From Candidatus Brocadia sp. (GTDB lineage: Bacteria; Planctomycetota; Brocadiia; Brocadiales; Brocadiaceae): a stretch of DNA of 9,239 nt. A model generated the notes under the pieces. It searched no databases. It was not told where the DNA came from and saw only the letters and a list, made by a program, of their open reading frames with translations. The stretch lies in contig JAUQXU010000395.1 in assembly GCA_030837935.1 (NCBI GenBank), forward strand, positions 1 through 9,239. The letters run 5' to 3'. This document shows, piece by piece, positions 1 through 6,297 of this stretch (within the stretch, counting starts at the first letter, position 1; each line of letters opens with the position of its first letter). A program made the translations under genes and the position numbers.

Positions 1-274
1 CCATAGTCCTTACATCATGAAGTAATTCTTTGAGTGAGATTGGATTAATCTTCTGCATCCGTTTTGATAATTTTTCACCCTCGTCACCATACTCATCCGA
101 TAGTTTCGCAACATCAAAGTCTTCGTTCACAAATCTCTTCAGTGCCCAAAAAAAGAGAAAAATATATGTCTCTCTTCCCATTGATGCCGCTGTAATGGCC
201 AACGTAATGATCTGGTACAGTTTATCGTAGGTACCGCTATGGGCGAATATAACAAATTTTTTTTTATCTTTCAT
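1..274 (-). CDS. DsrE-family (DsrE/DsrE2-like) protein, 5' part only
   Basis: The first 91 codons of a gene run off the left edge, so its C-terminus is not visible. The N-terminus reads MKDKKKFVIFAHSGTYDKLY and is followed by an alanine-rich stretch, then MGRETYIFLFFWALKRF near residues 32-48. That order (beta strand, small-residue turn with S-G-x-x-D-K, helix, then G-x-E-x-x-x-F-x-x-F-W-x-L) is the signature of the DsrE/DsrE2 fold. Family members act as sulfur-carrier or persulfide-handling proteins in sulfur oxidation and sulfite reduction. No cysteine occurs in the visible part, so a catalytic cysteine, if present, would lie beyond the edge. The ATG lies 12 bp after the stop of the siroheme reductase gene, which suggests co-transcription; its Shine-Dalgarno sequence is weak. 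The family is fairly certain; the exact role is not. Confidence 0.8.
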   Translation of the reverse strand, partial: MKDKKKFVIFAHSGTYDKLYQIITLAITAASMGRETYIFLFFWALKRFVNEDFDVAKLSDEYGDEGEKLSKRMQKINPISLKELLHDVRTM

Positions 275-286
275 GAGAAACCCATA

Positions 287-1177
287 TCAGGCTTTTGAGA
301 ATGCACTCACAACTTCTTTTTTAAATTTCTCCAAACCTACGCGATCTATACACGAACCGATTCTTTCCTTAGGCTTGCCGTTCTCTTTATACCACTTTAT
401 GGTTGCGGCAACAAAATCGTCTACTTTATTGTCAGGTAAAAAATTCAACACCTCATTTGCCTCGCGGGGATGCCTTCCATGTTTTCCACCCGTGCGCACC
501 AACCAGCCTTTTTTCTTATCTTTCCAGGCATCCGTTGGACATGCCCGAATACAGTCACCACAATAGACACATTTAGATTCGTCAAACATGGGCCGACCCT
601 CTTTATCAGAGACAATTGCACCCTCCTGACATGCCTTAGCACACAGGGTACATCCGTTACATAGATCTTTACCCCATACCGGATAAACCACGCCCTGAAA
701 GCCCAAGTCCATTTCCCTTGTCCTTGTACAATCAATGGGACAACCAGAAAATCCCATCTTAAACTTATGAGGACACGGCGTGCCAAAAAACTTTTCGTCA
801 ACCTCCAACGCCTTGGATTGCGTGTCCATGATTCCGTTGGGATTATACTCGCAACCCCCGCATGCCGTCGGCACCCGAACTCTCGGACCACAAGAGGCAA
901 CCTTTTGCCCCACCGTTGCCAACTCTTTTACTACAGTATCAAAATCATCGATATGAACACCGATTATCTCCACCGACTGCCTGAAACTTAAGTGACAATA
1001 TCCCATCCGGCTATATTTTTTTGCAACCTCTGCAATTTTCATCATTTTATCGGGAGTGATCCGCCCACCAGGAACCTTTAATCTGACAGTAAAAAGGTCT
1101 TTCTGATTCTGCTTTATAAAACCCCCGGATTTCAATTCATTAAGGTCAATTCTTTGTGTTGCAGTCTTCTCAGCCAT
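287..1177 (-). CDS. Small siroheme/[4Fe-4S] sulfite- or nitrite-reductase-like protein with inserted 2[4Fe-4S] ferredoxin domain
   Basis: The 296-residue product has the architecture of small dissimilatory-type sulfite reductases such as AsrC. A ferredoxin-like N-terminal half contains the L-S-F-R-Q motif (Arg66), where the family binds siroheme and oxyanion. Coupled-cluster motifs follow at Cys106/Cys109 and Cys146-x3-Cys150. An inserted ferredoxin domain has two C-x2-C-x2-C-x3-C motifs (Cys173/176/179/183 and Cys203/206/209/213). The siroheme domain then resumes at about residue 222. The usual first motif is C-x5-C, but here the second position is Asn112. An upstream in-frame start at 1261 would add 28 residues; I chose the ATG at 1177 because AGGAG sits six bases before it. 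No signal peptide is seen, so it is probably cytoplasmic. The adjacent siroheme synthase and DsrE genes fit a sulfite-type reductase, though nitrite or another oxyanion cannot be excluded. Confidence 0.88.
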   Translation of the reverse strand: MAEKTATQRIDLNELKSGGFIKQNQKDLFTVRLKVPGGRITPDKMMKIAEVAKKYSRMGYCHLSFRQSVEIIGVHIDDFDTVVKELATVGQKVASCGPRVRVPTACGGCEYNPNGIMDTQSKALEVDEKFFGTPCPHKFKMGFSGCPIDCTRTREMDLGFQGVVYPVWGKDLCNGCTLCAKACQEGAIVSDKEGRPMFDESKCVYCGDCIRACPTDAWKDKKKGWLVRTGGKHGRHPREANEVLNFLPDNKVDDFVAATIKWYKENGKPKERIGSCIDRVGLEKFKKEVVSAFSKA

Positions 1178-1292
1178 GTAAACTCCTGTTTTGATGTACT
1201 TAACCACCATAATAAACCCATGGATAAAACACTCACTACACGTCCAACATCCATATCTCAAATCTTAACAATTCAAAAAATATCTTGCAAGA

Positions 1293-1312
1293 AAAAAGAA
1301 GTCTATAGACTT
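1293..1312 (-). terminator. Weak terminator- or attenuator-like hairpin after the siroheme synthase gene
   Basis: Just beyond the stop of the siroheme synthase gene the minus strand has AAGTC-TATA-GACTT followed by a C and six T. The core AGTCTATAGACT is a perfect 12-base palindrome. The stem is only five pairs and A/T-rich, so it would terminate weakly at best. It lies in the single long gap (142 bp) of the otherwise tight operon and could lower transcription into the reductase gene. This is an inference from shape alone. Confidence 0.28.
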
Positions 1313-1319
1313 AGTCGAC

Positions 1320-1961
1320 TTATTTGCTGCTGGATATTTTTTCAGAAACGATCTCCAATATCCTCTTTTTCGCCTCCAATACACCCTTTTTCTTAACAAC
1401 CTCAAGCATATCAAGTCCTGCAATTCGCTGTAAGATATCCCGTCTTACCAATTCGTCCTTTATTTCGGAAAGCATCTTTCGCCGCATCTCTGATAAGAGT
1501 TTTGTAAATTCGTCATATTCCTCTCCAAATTGTCTTTCCAGGTATTCTCTTATATTACGAGCCAAAGCCGGGCTTGCCCCACCCGTTGAGATGCTGATGC
1601 AAAGATCGCCTCGCATAACGGATGCTGGCACAATGAAGGAACAAAATTCCGGCTTATCAACAACATTTACTAAAATTCCGCTCTCAATGGCATCATAATA
1701 AACCTTTTTATTCACCTCTCCGTCATCCGTAGAGGCAACAACAAGCGATGCTCCTTTCAGATGCCCGGCATCGTATTTCTGTTGAATCCGCTCAATCCCC
1801 GCCTCTTTTTCCAGTTCCGGACAAAAGTCAGGGGACACTACCACCACTTTTGCGCCCGCCTCTTTCAGGCTGCACACCTTGCGCCACGCAACATTGCCAC
1901 CACCCACCACCACACACTTCTTATCCTGAATATTCAGGAATATAGGATAATATTTTGCCAT
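1320..1961 (-). CDS. Siroheme synthase, Met8/CysG N-terminal type (precorrin-2 dehydrogenase / sirohydrochlorin ferrochelatase)
   Basis: This 213-residue protein matches the CysG N-terminal/Met8 family in length and motifs. The NAD-binding loop is VVVGGGNVAWRK (residues 17-28). The conserved NVVDKPEFCSFIVPA run spans 99-113 and contains Asp102, equivalent to the catalytic aspartate of CysG and Met8. ISTGGASPALAR lies at 124-135. Family members oxidise precorrin-2 to sirohydrochlorin with NAD+ and, in the bifunctional forms, insert Fe2+ to give siroheme. No uroporphyrinogen methyltransferase domain is fused, so precorrin-2 must be made by a separate enzyme. The ATG lies 12 bp after the lysA stop and lacks a clear Shine-Dalgarno sequence, so translation may be coupled. 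The gene directly precedes a siroheme enzyme in the same direction, so cofactor supply for that reductase is the natural reading. Whether this protein does both steps or only the dehydrogenation cannot be told from sequence. Confidence 0.93.
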   Translation of the reverse strand: MAKYYPIFLNIQDKKCVVVGGGNVAWRKVCSLKEAGAKVVVVSPDFCPELEKEAGIERIQQKYDAGHLKGASLVVASTDDGEVNKKVYYDAIESGILVNVVDKPEFCSFIVPASVMRGDLCISISTGGASPALARNIREYLERQFGEEYDEFTKLLSEMRRKMLSEIKDELVRRDILQRIAGLDMLEVVKKKGVLEAKKRILEIVSEKISSSK

Positions 1962-1973
1962 TGTATCGGAGTA

Positions 1974-3263
1974 CTACGTAAAATTTTCACCCTTAACTAA
2001 ATCCTCATACGTTTCCCTTTTTCTAATAATACGATATTGATCTCCGTCTACCAGCACTTCGCAGGGGCGTGGACGGGAATTGTACTGAGAACTCATCGAA
2101 AAACCATACGCACCAGCGCTGAATATTGCCAGCAAATCCCCTTCTCCTACTTTGGGTAAAGCCCTTTTGGCAGCAAAGACATCGCTACTTTCACACACCG
2201 GCCCCACAATATCCACCAAATCCATACCTTTTTTTATCGTCGATTTATGAGGATCTTCAACCTTTGGCATTTTTATACTCGTATTTACAGGCCATATCCT
2301 GTGAAAGGCATCGTAAAGGGCTGGACGTATCAAGTCATTCATAGCGGCATCACAAATAATGAACTTTTTCCCATGCAGGGTCTCTTTCGTATAAGTCACC
2401 CTGGTAATCAAAATCCCGGAATTTCCTACAATAAATCGTCCCGGCTCCATAATAATATTACATTGCATCTCTTTCACGAGCGGAAGGATCTTCGACGCGT
2501 AATCCCTTGGTCGTATTACCTCTTCTCCCGTATACGAGATACAATAGCCACCCCCTATGTTCATATATTCAATATCCAGTCCGTTATCTCTGCATTTTTG
2601 AATCAGTTTTACGATCTTCCTGAGGGCGCGCACGTAAGGATCAACCGTATAAATAGGTGAACCTAAATGGACATGTAATCCGCACAGATCGACGCTCGAA
2701 TATCTTGATGACTGTTTAATAAGCTCTTCGGCCTCAGTAAAATCAATGCCAAATTTGTTTTCCTTTTTCCCGGTAGTAGTCTTTGCATGCGTTTTTGCAT
2801 CGATGTCCGGATTGATTCGCAAGGCCACTCTTGGCACTTTTCCTGACTCCCCTGCCAATGCATTAATGTGCCCGAGTTCTGACAGAGATTCTACATTAAA
2901 CATAAAAATGTCATTCTCCAGGGCATATCGTATTTCCTTGTCCGTTTTCCCTACACCCGCAAAGACAATCCTTGACGGGTCGCCACCGGCCTTGATTGCC
3001 CGAAATAACTCACCCCCGGAAACCACATCGAAACCTGATCCCGCCTCTGCCAATACCTTACATATTGAAAGGTTTGAATTAGACTTCACAGAAAAACAGA
3101 TCAGCGTATCGACGTCACCGAAGGCCGTCTTCAGCTCATGATAGCGCGCCAAAATCGTATTTTTGCTATAGATATAGGCAGGTGTTCCTACCTCTGAGAT
3201 AATATCTTCTATCTTTATATTTTCGCAGAAGAGCGTCTTGTTCCTGTATTCAAAAGTATCCAT
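1974..3263 (-). CDS. lysA: Diaminopimelate decarboxylase
   Basis: A 429-residue, fold type III PLP enzyme that decarboxylates meso-diaminopimelate to L-lysine, the last step of lysine synthesis, in the cytoplasm. The PLP-binding lysine is Lys60, in the context CFSVKSNSN rather than the common YAxKAN. HVHLGS is at 197-202, the glycine-rich phosphate loop MNIGGGY at 234-240, and EPGR at 273-276. The C-terminal domain holds the substrate and catalytic motif CESSD at 357-361 and GAYGFSMSSQYNSRPRP at 384-400. Length and motif order are normal for LysA and distinguish it from arginine or ornithine decarboxylases of the same fold. The start lies 8 bp after the argH stop. The last codons of argH contain AAAGGA, which may serve as a distant ribosome site, suggesting translational coupling. 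Confidence 0.96.
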   Translation of the reverse strand: MDTFEYRNKTLFCENIKIEDIISEVGTPAYIYSKNTILARYHELKTAFGDVDTLICFSVKSNSNLSICKVLAEAGSGFDVVSGGELFRAIKAGGDPSRIVFAGVGKTDKEIRYALENDIFMFNVESLSELGHINALAGESGKVPRVALRINPDIDAKTHAKTTTGKKENKFGIDFTEAEELIKQSSRYSSVDLCGLHVHLGSPIYTVDPYVRALRKIVKLIQKCRDNGLDIEYMNIGGGYCISYTGEEVIRPRDYASKILPLVKEMQCNIIMEPGRFIVGNSGILITRVTYTKETLHGKKFIICDAAMNDLIRPALYDAFHRIWPVNTSIKMPKVEDPHKSTIKKGMDLVDIVGPVCESSDVFAAKRALPKVGEGDLLAIFSAGAYGFSMSSQYNSRPRPCEVLVDGDQYRIIRKRETYEDLVKGENFT

Positions 3264-3271
3264 TTACCCAT

Positions 3272-4657
3272 TTATCCTTTACTCAGTTTCTTTTCCCAAT
3301 ACGCAATACGTTTTTTAACAAAACCTGGCGCAGTAGAACCGTAACTCCTGTAATTCTTGATACAATTCTCTACACCAAGCACCTTATACACATCTTCTTC
3401 TATAACGGATGAGAATGCCTTAAACCCCCCTAATTGCAAATCCATCAATTTACATTGCACCCTGATACACTCCCTTACGATCTTCCCCACAATCTCGTGG
3501 GCCATACGGAAGGGCACGCCCTTTTTGACCAGATACTCCGCTAACGCAGTCGCGTCAATAAATCCCTTCTCACAGGCAGCCATCATCTGTTCCTCATGAA
3601 AATGCGTATTTGCCACAAGTTCGGCCAGGATGGATAACGAGGTCTGAACCGTGTCTGCCGCATCAAATATAGCAATCTTATCCTCCTGCATGTCACGATT
3701 ATAACTTAACGGCAATCCCTTGAGCAAGGTAAGCAGAGACGTCAAATGGCCAAACACACGGCCACATTTACCCCGAATCAGTTCAAGCACATCGGGATTC
3801 TTTTTTTGCGGCATAATGCTGGATCCCGTACAATAGGCATCGCTGATCTCGATAAACTTAACCTCATCGTTACACCAGATAATCCATTCCTCACAGAGCC
3901 GGGACAGGTGCATGGCAACCATAGAGAGACAAAACGCATACTCAACACAAAAATCCCTATCGCTCACGGCATCCATACTATTTTCACAAACCCCATCAAA
4001 ACTAAGCAATTTCGCCGTCATCACAGGATCGGTTGTGAGTGTAGTACCAGCAAGGGCGCATGCACCCAGCGGTGATCTATTGAGTCGAACGCAACAATCC
4101 TGGAGTCGTGCCTTGTCCCGTTCGAGCATCTCGACATAAGCCAGCAAATAATGGGATAACAAGACAGGTTGGGCATGCTGAAGGTGGGTAAAGCCCGGCA
4201 TGATGAGTCCAAAATACATTTTCCCCTTTTTTACCAACTCTCTTTGTAACAATGTCAGGAGACGTATCATTTTGTGCGCCTGATCACGCGTCCAGAGCCG
4301 CAGGTCGAGGGCAACCTGATCGTTCCGGCTTCGGGCGGTATGGAGCTTTTTGCCGGCCTCACCAATCCGTTCAATCAGCGCCGACTCAATGTTCATATGA
4401 ACATCTTCAAGAGATTCCCTGAACTTGAACTTTTCAGAATTTATTTCTGCAAGAATTTCCTGCAGACCCTTGATGATTGCGTCTTTTTCCTTTTCGGTAA
4501 TGAGCTTGCACCTGGCAAGCATGGTTGCGTGGGCGATACTTCCTTCAATATCGTATTGATAAAGTCTCCAATCGAAGGAAACTGATTCGGTAAAGGACTC
4601 GACCGAGGCCGCCGTTTGCTTTGCAAATCGACCACCCCAGGGCTTTTTTTGTTTCAT
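3272..4657 (-). CDS. argH: Argininosuccinate lyase
   Basis: This cytoplasmic enzyme splits argininosuccinate into arginine and fumarate, the final step of arginine synthesis. Numbering from the GTG at 4663, the fumarase/aspartase-superfamily signatures are TARSRNDQVALDLRLW (109-124), GFTHLQHAQP (157-166, with the His160 acid/base region) and GSSIMPQKKNPD (280-291), the mobile signature loop with its catalytic serine. The N-terminal KPWGGRF is typical of ArgH. Two starts are possible: GTG at 4663 (463 residues) or ATG two codons downstream at 4657 (461 residues). I chose the ATG because it has a somewhat better-placed GAG upstream, but neither site is strong. It is the first gene of the apparent operon, with lysA following after 8 bp. 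argH-lysA adjacency is known in several bacterial phyla. Confidence 0.96.
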   Translation of the reverse strand: MKQKKPWGGRFAKQTAASVESFTESVSFDWRLYQYDIEGSIAHATMLARCKLITEKEKDAIIKGLQEILAEINSEKFKFRESLEDVHMNIESALIERIGEAGKKLHTARSRNDQVALDLRLWTRDQAHKMIRLLTLLQRELVKKGKMYFGLIMPGFTHLQHAQPVLLSHYLLAYVEMLERDKARLQDCCVRLNRSPLGACALAGTTLTTDPVMTAKLLSFDGVCENSMDAVSDRDFCVEYAFCLSMVAMHLSRLCEEWIIWCNDEVKFIEISDAYCTGSSIMPQKKNPDVLELIRGKCGRVFGHLTSLLTLLKGLPLSYNRDMQEDKIAIFDAADTVQTSLSILAELVANTHFHEEQMMAACEKGFIDATALAEYLVKKGVPFRMAHEIVGKIVRECIRVQCKLMDLQLGGFKAFSSVIEEDVYKVLGVENCIKNYRSYGSTAPGFVKKRIAYWEKKLSKG

Positions 4658-4787
4658 ATTCACTCAATCTTTTTGCAAACTTATTTCTCAAAATCAATGA
4701 ATCAATCTTTTCGTGAAACTGATTCCTGACGACAAAACAAATTACGGTTGGTGTGATTGCATATTACTGAACAAAATCAAGTTTGGT

Positions 4788-4816
4788 ACTATAGCTAAAT
4801 ACATCAATCTAGTCAA
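4788..4816 (-). promoter_or_regulatory. Sigma70-type promoter for the argH-lysA-siroheme operon
   Basis: Read on the minus strand, TTGACT (4811-4816) is separated by exactly 17 bases from TATAGT (4788-4793). Each hexamer has one mismatch to consensus. Transcription would start near 4781, leaving a leader of about 124 nt before the argH ATG. It is the best promoter match in the window and sits before the first gene of the unidirectional cluster. It is a pattern match only, and A/T-rich intergenic DNA can give such matches by chance. Confidence 0.6.
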
Positions 4817-4861
4817 TACATTTCAAAAACCTCTTAGTATAGTATTTCACCATATTTATTA

Positions 4862-5095
4862 TCAGATTGCCTGTGACAATACGGCGTAAGGCAGGTTTTT
4901 ACCCTTGATAAATTCCCCGGGCGTAATTGGTGTTAACCCAATCTGTCTCATGATGCCAACATCCTGCCGCATACATGTCAAACTGATAAGCATTAAAATT
5001 ACATTCGTCCCACAATCGGCCTGGTTATGTGTGCTGGAGAAGTCTGAGAATCGCGTGTGCACCGGAAATTTGGAGCAAAAATAAACAGGTAACAC
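4862..5095 (-). other. Unassigned stretch upstream of the argH promoter; weak open frames only
   Basis: A 77-codon minus-strand frame spans this stretch and ends ...GLTPITPGEFIKGKNLPYA plus seven residues. I do not recognise it, and it has no convincing ribosome site. A second, shorter minus-strand frame (5024-4899, no start codon) overlaps it and is rich in Trp, Cys, His, Tyr and Asn, for example WDECNFNAYQFDMYAAGCWH. The two cannot both be real protein frames in the ordinary sense. Either could be a fragment of a decayed gene. Around it (4664-4787 and 4817-4861) I see only the argH leader and A/T-rich spacer. Confidence 0.2.
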
Positions 5096-5138
5096 AAGTC
5101 AAAGCAACCTGAGAAGTTGCATGTGTATGAAAAGACAA

Positions 5139-5182
5139 AGGCCATAAGCCCGCTAAAAAAGAAGATAACGAGCTTATGGCCT
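5139..5182. repeat. Perfect 11-bp inverted repeat (hairpin)
   Basis: AGGCCATAAGC (5139-5149) is repeated in inverse as GCTTATGGCCT (5172-5182), with a 22-base purine-rich loop. Read on the minus strand the stem is followed by TTGTCTTTT, so it could act as a terminator for transcripts arriving from the right. The large loop is unusual for that role. It lies just beyond the decayed transposase fragment and may be an end of a mobile element instead. Confidence 0.6.
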
Positions 5183-5221
5183 CAATTCATGGTTGTATTA
5201 TGCCCTGAGTAACTCAATTCC

Positions 5222-5287
5222 GGGTTCAGGTTTGCAAGCTGAACCCCATATTTTATAAAAGTGGTTCAACTTTGATTCTATTCTCAG
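5222..5287 (-). repeat. REP-like palindrome plus transposase tail, copy A
   Basis: This 66-base unit begins with the palindrome GGGTTCAG (5222-5229) / CTGAACCC (5239-5246) and continues through ATATTTTAT to GATTCTATTCTCAG. It aligns without gaps to the unit at 6298-6363, with 13 mismatches by my count (about 80% identity). Its right part overlaps the 3' end of the decayed RAYT transposase, which is where REP palindromes are normally found relative to these enzymes. Confidence 0.75.
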
Positions 5288-5411
5288 TATTTGCAGATGA
5301 CCACACCCAGTCTTCAGGACTTTTTACATATTATTTCCGTACGGGATTGGCATGGATGTAGTTTATCTTCTGAGATACATATACCCCACTTTTAATCACT
5401 TTGGACATATT
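5253..5411 (-). pseudogene. Decayed REP-associated tyrosine transposase (RAYT, IS200-like superfamily), C-terminal fragment
   Basis: A minus-strand frame from about 5411 to the stop at 5253-5255 reads ...KVIKSGVYVSQ, then KINYIHANPVRK, an in-frame TAA (5331-5333), then YVKSPEDWVWSSAN and a short tail. The block [KR]-[IL]-x-YIHxNPVRKGxV...PEDWxWSS is the hallmark C-terminal segment of RAYT transposases. The stop replaces the residue that is usually Gly. The N-terminal HUH region and the catalytic tyrosine region are absent, so this is a relic. A REP-like palindrome overlaps its 3' end and another hairpin lies at 5585-5611, consistent with a RAYT element. Family assignment rests on this short but distinctive motif. 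The stretch N-terminal to about residue SGVYVSQ may belong to a different gene. Confidence 0.72.
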
Positions 5412-5575
5412 TGTCCTCTCCCGAAATTCATACCCACCATTCCCTTTATCAAATGGTTTTTTACATCCTGGAGAATTCGGATAGCATCCTCCGGTAGTTC
5501 TTGTGTGCTGGCATTCTCATCCTCAAGGGTTGCTGCACTTCCATCCCGTTCTGAAACTACCTGAGGATAAGAGTT
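5396..5575 (-). pseudogene. Open acidic frame without start codon, probably a gene fragment
   Basis: A stop-to-stop minus-strand frame of 59 codons contains SERDGSAATLEDENASTQEL followed by PEDAIRILQDVKN, a composition that looks protein-like. It has no start codon or ribosome site and ends in a TGA at 5396-5398, inside the RAYT fragment in another frame. If one base is added or lost at the A6 run (5457-5462), it would continue as KPFDKGNGGYEFRERTNMSK and join the frame that leads into the RAYT motif. I read this as a frameshifted remnant of unknown identity. A chance open frame is possible. Confidence 0.3.
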
Positions 5576-5584
5576 TTATCAGAT

Positions 5585-5611
5585 TACACTGGGACCGCGT
5601 CCCATAGTGTA
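5585..5611. repeat. Imperfect palindrome at the far side of the RAYT remnant
   Basis: TACACT-GGGAC-CGC-GTCCC-AT-AGTGTA folds as a 5-bp GC-rich inner stem and a 6-bp outer stem separated by a two-base bulge. It sits on the opposite side of the RAYT fragment from the REP-like palindrome, so it may be the other boundary of the same element. No run of T follows on either strand that would mark it as a terminator. Confidence 0.5.
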
Positions 5612-5630
5612 TAGAATCTCTTGACGTTTT

Positions 5631-5646
5631 CCCCTCTAGCAAGAGG
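5631..5646. repeat. Small CCTCT/AGAGG hairpin
   Basis: CCTCT-AGCA-AGAGG forms a 5-bp stem and resembles the stronger CCCCTCT/AGAGGGG hairpin about 55 bp to the right. The pair, with TGTGT and ACACA between them, looks like a small non-autonomous repeat unit, but I have only one example here. Confidence 0.35.
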
Positions 5647-5683
5647 AATCAATGGATGTGTTAAAAGCATGCCTACACACCCC

Positions 5684-5706
5684 AAAAACCCCTCTTTTTA
5701 GAGGGG
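5684..5706 (-). terminator. Intrinsic-terminator-like hairpin downstream of the lipoprotein gene
   Basis: On the minus strand CCCCTCT-AAAA-AGAGGGG is followed directly by TTTTT, a GC-rich 7-bp stem with a tetraloop and a U-tract. It lies about 120 bp after the lipoprotein stop, in the right direction to end that transcript. The same hairpin style is also common in dispersed G-rich repeats, so the terminator role is probable but not certain. Confidence 0.6.
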
Positions 5707-5780
5707 AATTTTAAAAGTCTTTAAAGAAGCAAAGAATCTCTCTGCACCAGATACAAAAGATTCCTCTACGAATTATATTC

Positions 5781-5815
5781 GAATTCAAAAAGAGAAAAAT
5801 ACACAATAATTGAGG
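5781..5815. repeat. Direct repeat, copy 1, downstream of the lipoprotein gene
   Basis: GAATTCAAAAAGA, one short variable position, then AAAAATACACAAT and a GAGG end. It matches 7622-7657 in the same orientation, apart from a one-base gap and a few mismatches. The other copy overlaps the last codons of the outer-membrane barrel gene; this one is non-coding. It is immediately followed by a second short direct repeat (ACAATAATTGAGG, then ACAATTATTGAGG) reaching the lipoprotein stop codon. Confidence 0.7.
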
Positions 5816-5825
5816 AAAGTTACAA

Positions 5826-6203
5826 TTATTGAGGTTGTAATTGAAAGTTCTGTTGTTCTGTCTCATTGGGATCTAATGTTACTGATCTAGTCTGTGTACC
5901 ATAACCAGAAGCCGCGGCTCTTAGCGTATAGGCAGCTGCTGTTGCTGTAATCGAATAGCCACCCTGGGGGTTTCTATTATACGGACCATAAGTTTTTGAA
6001 GCGTTATAAAGTTTCATACTTGCACCAGAAATGGGATTACCATTTGAAGCATTCGTAACTACCCCCCAAACTGTTCCTGATGCCTCCCCTCCGTTACCCC
6101 CTCCTTTCTGCCTTTGACAACAACTCATAACTGATACACTCAATACCATGGTTAGAACTGCCATCATCCTCACAAAAAGCGCATATCTATTTTTTAACCT
6201 CAT
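5826..6203 (-). CDS. Small lipoprotein with carboxypeptidase-regulatory-like domain
   Basis: The 125-residue product begins MRLKNRYALFVRMM, followed by a hydrophobic stretch and VSVMSC, a plausible lipobox with lipidated Cys28 (Cys29 adjacent). A short Gly-rich linker (34-39) follows. The rest (about 43-124) reads GTVWGVVTNASNGNPISGAS...GGYSI...YTLRAAASGYGTQTRSVTL and is a typical carboxypeptidase-regulatory-like / CnaB-type beta-sandwich. A TTG six codons upstream (6221) is in frame, but I chose the ATG at 6203 because a perfect AGGAGG lies six bases before it. The protein is probably anchored in the cell envelope; single domains of this type are often binding or structural units and no enzyme function is implied. 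Its leader is shared with the protease gene to the right, and a terminator-like hairpin follows it. Confidence 0.82.
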   Translation of the reverse strand: MRLKNRYALFVRMMAVLTMVLSVSVMSCCQRQKGGGNGGEASGTVWGVVTNASNGNPISGASMKLYNASKTYGPYNRNPQGGYSITATAAAYTLRAAASGYGTQTRSVTLDPNETEQQNFQLQPQ

Positions 6204-6212
6204 TTTTTTCCT

Positions 6213-6265
6213 CCTTTTCAACTTTATATTGCTTCTTAATGACGGTGGCGTACATACACCATACC
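6213..6265 (-). repeat. Duplicated gene leader, copy 1 (before the lipoprotein gene)
   Basis: On the minus strand this block ends in AAAGTTGAAAAGG, running into the ribosome site of the lipoprotein gene. It contains CCACCGTCATTAAG further upstream. It aligns to 7461-7511, upstream of the protease gene, with two long identical runs (13 and 14 bases), a two-base gap and scattered mismatches. The products of the two genes are unrelated, so the leader, not the gene, is what was copied or conserved. Confidence 0.8.
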
Positions 6266-6297
6266 TTATTGATATTTATCCTGAATTCATCCCTTAC

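Noticed and set aside
30..230. Plus-strand open frame of 66 codons at the left edge
   Set aside because: The opposite strand encodes the recognisable DsrE-family protein over the same bases.
1178..1261. N-terminal extension of the siroheme reductase starting at 1261
   Set aside because: The extra 28 residues do not resemble the family, and the internal ATG at 1177 has a well-placed AGGAG.
3746..4139. Plus-strand open frames inside argH
   Set aside because: Antisense shadows of a clearly conserved enzyme with intact motifs on the minus strand.
6204..6221. TTG start at 6221 for the lipoprotein gene
   Set aside because: Those codons are the Shine-Dalgarno sequence itself (AGGAGG); the ATG at 6203 is correctly spaced from it.
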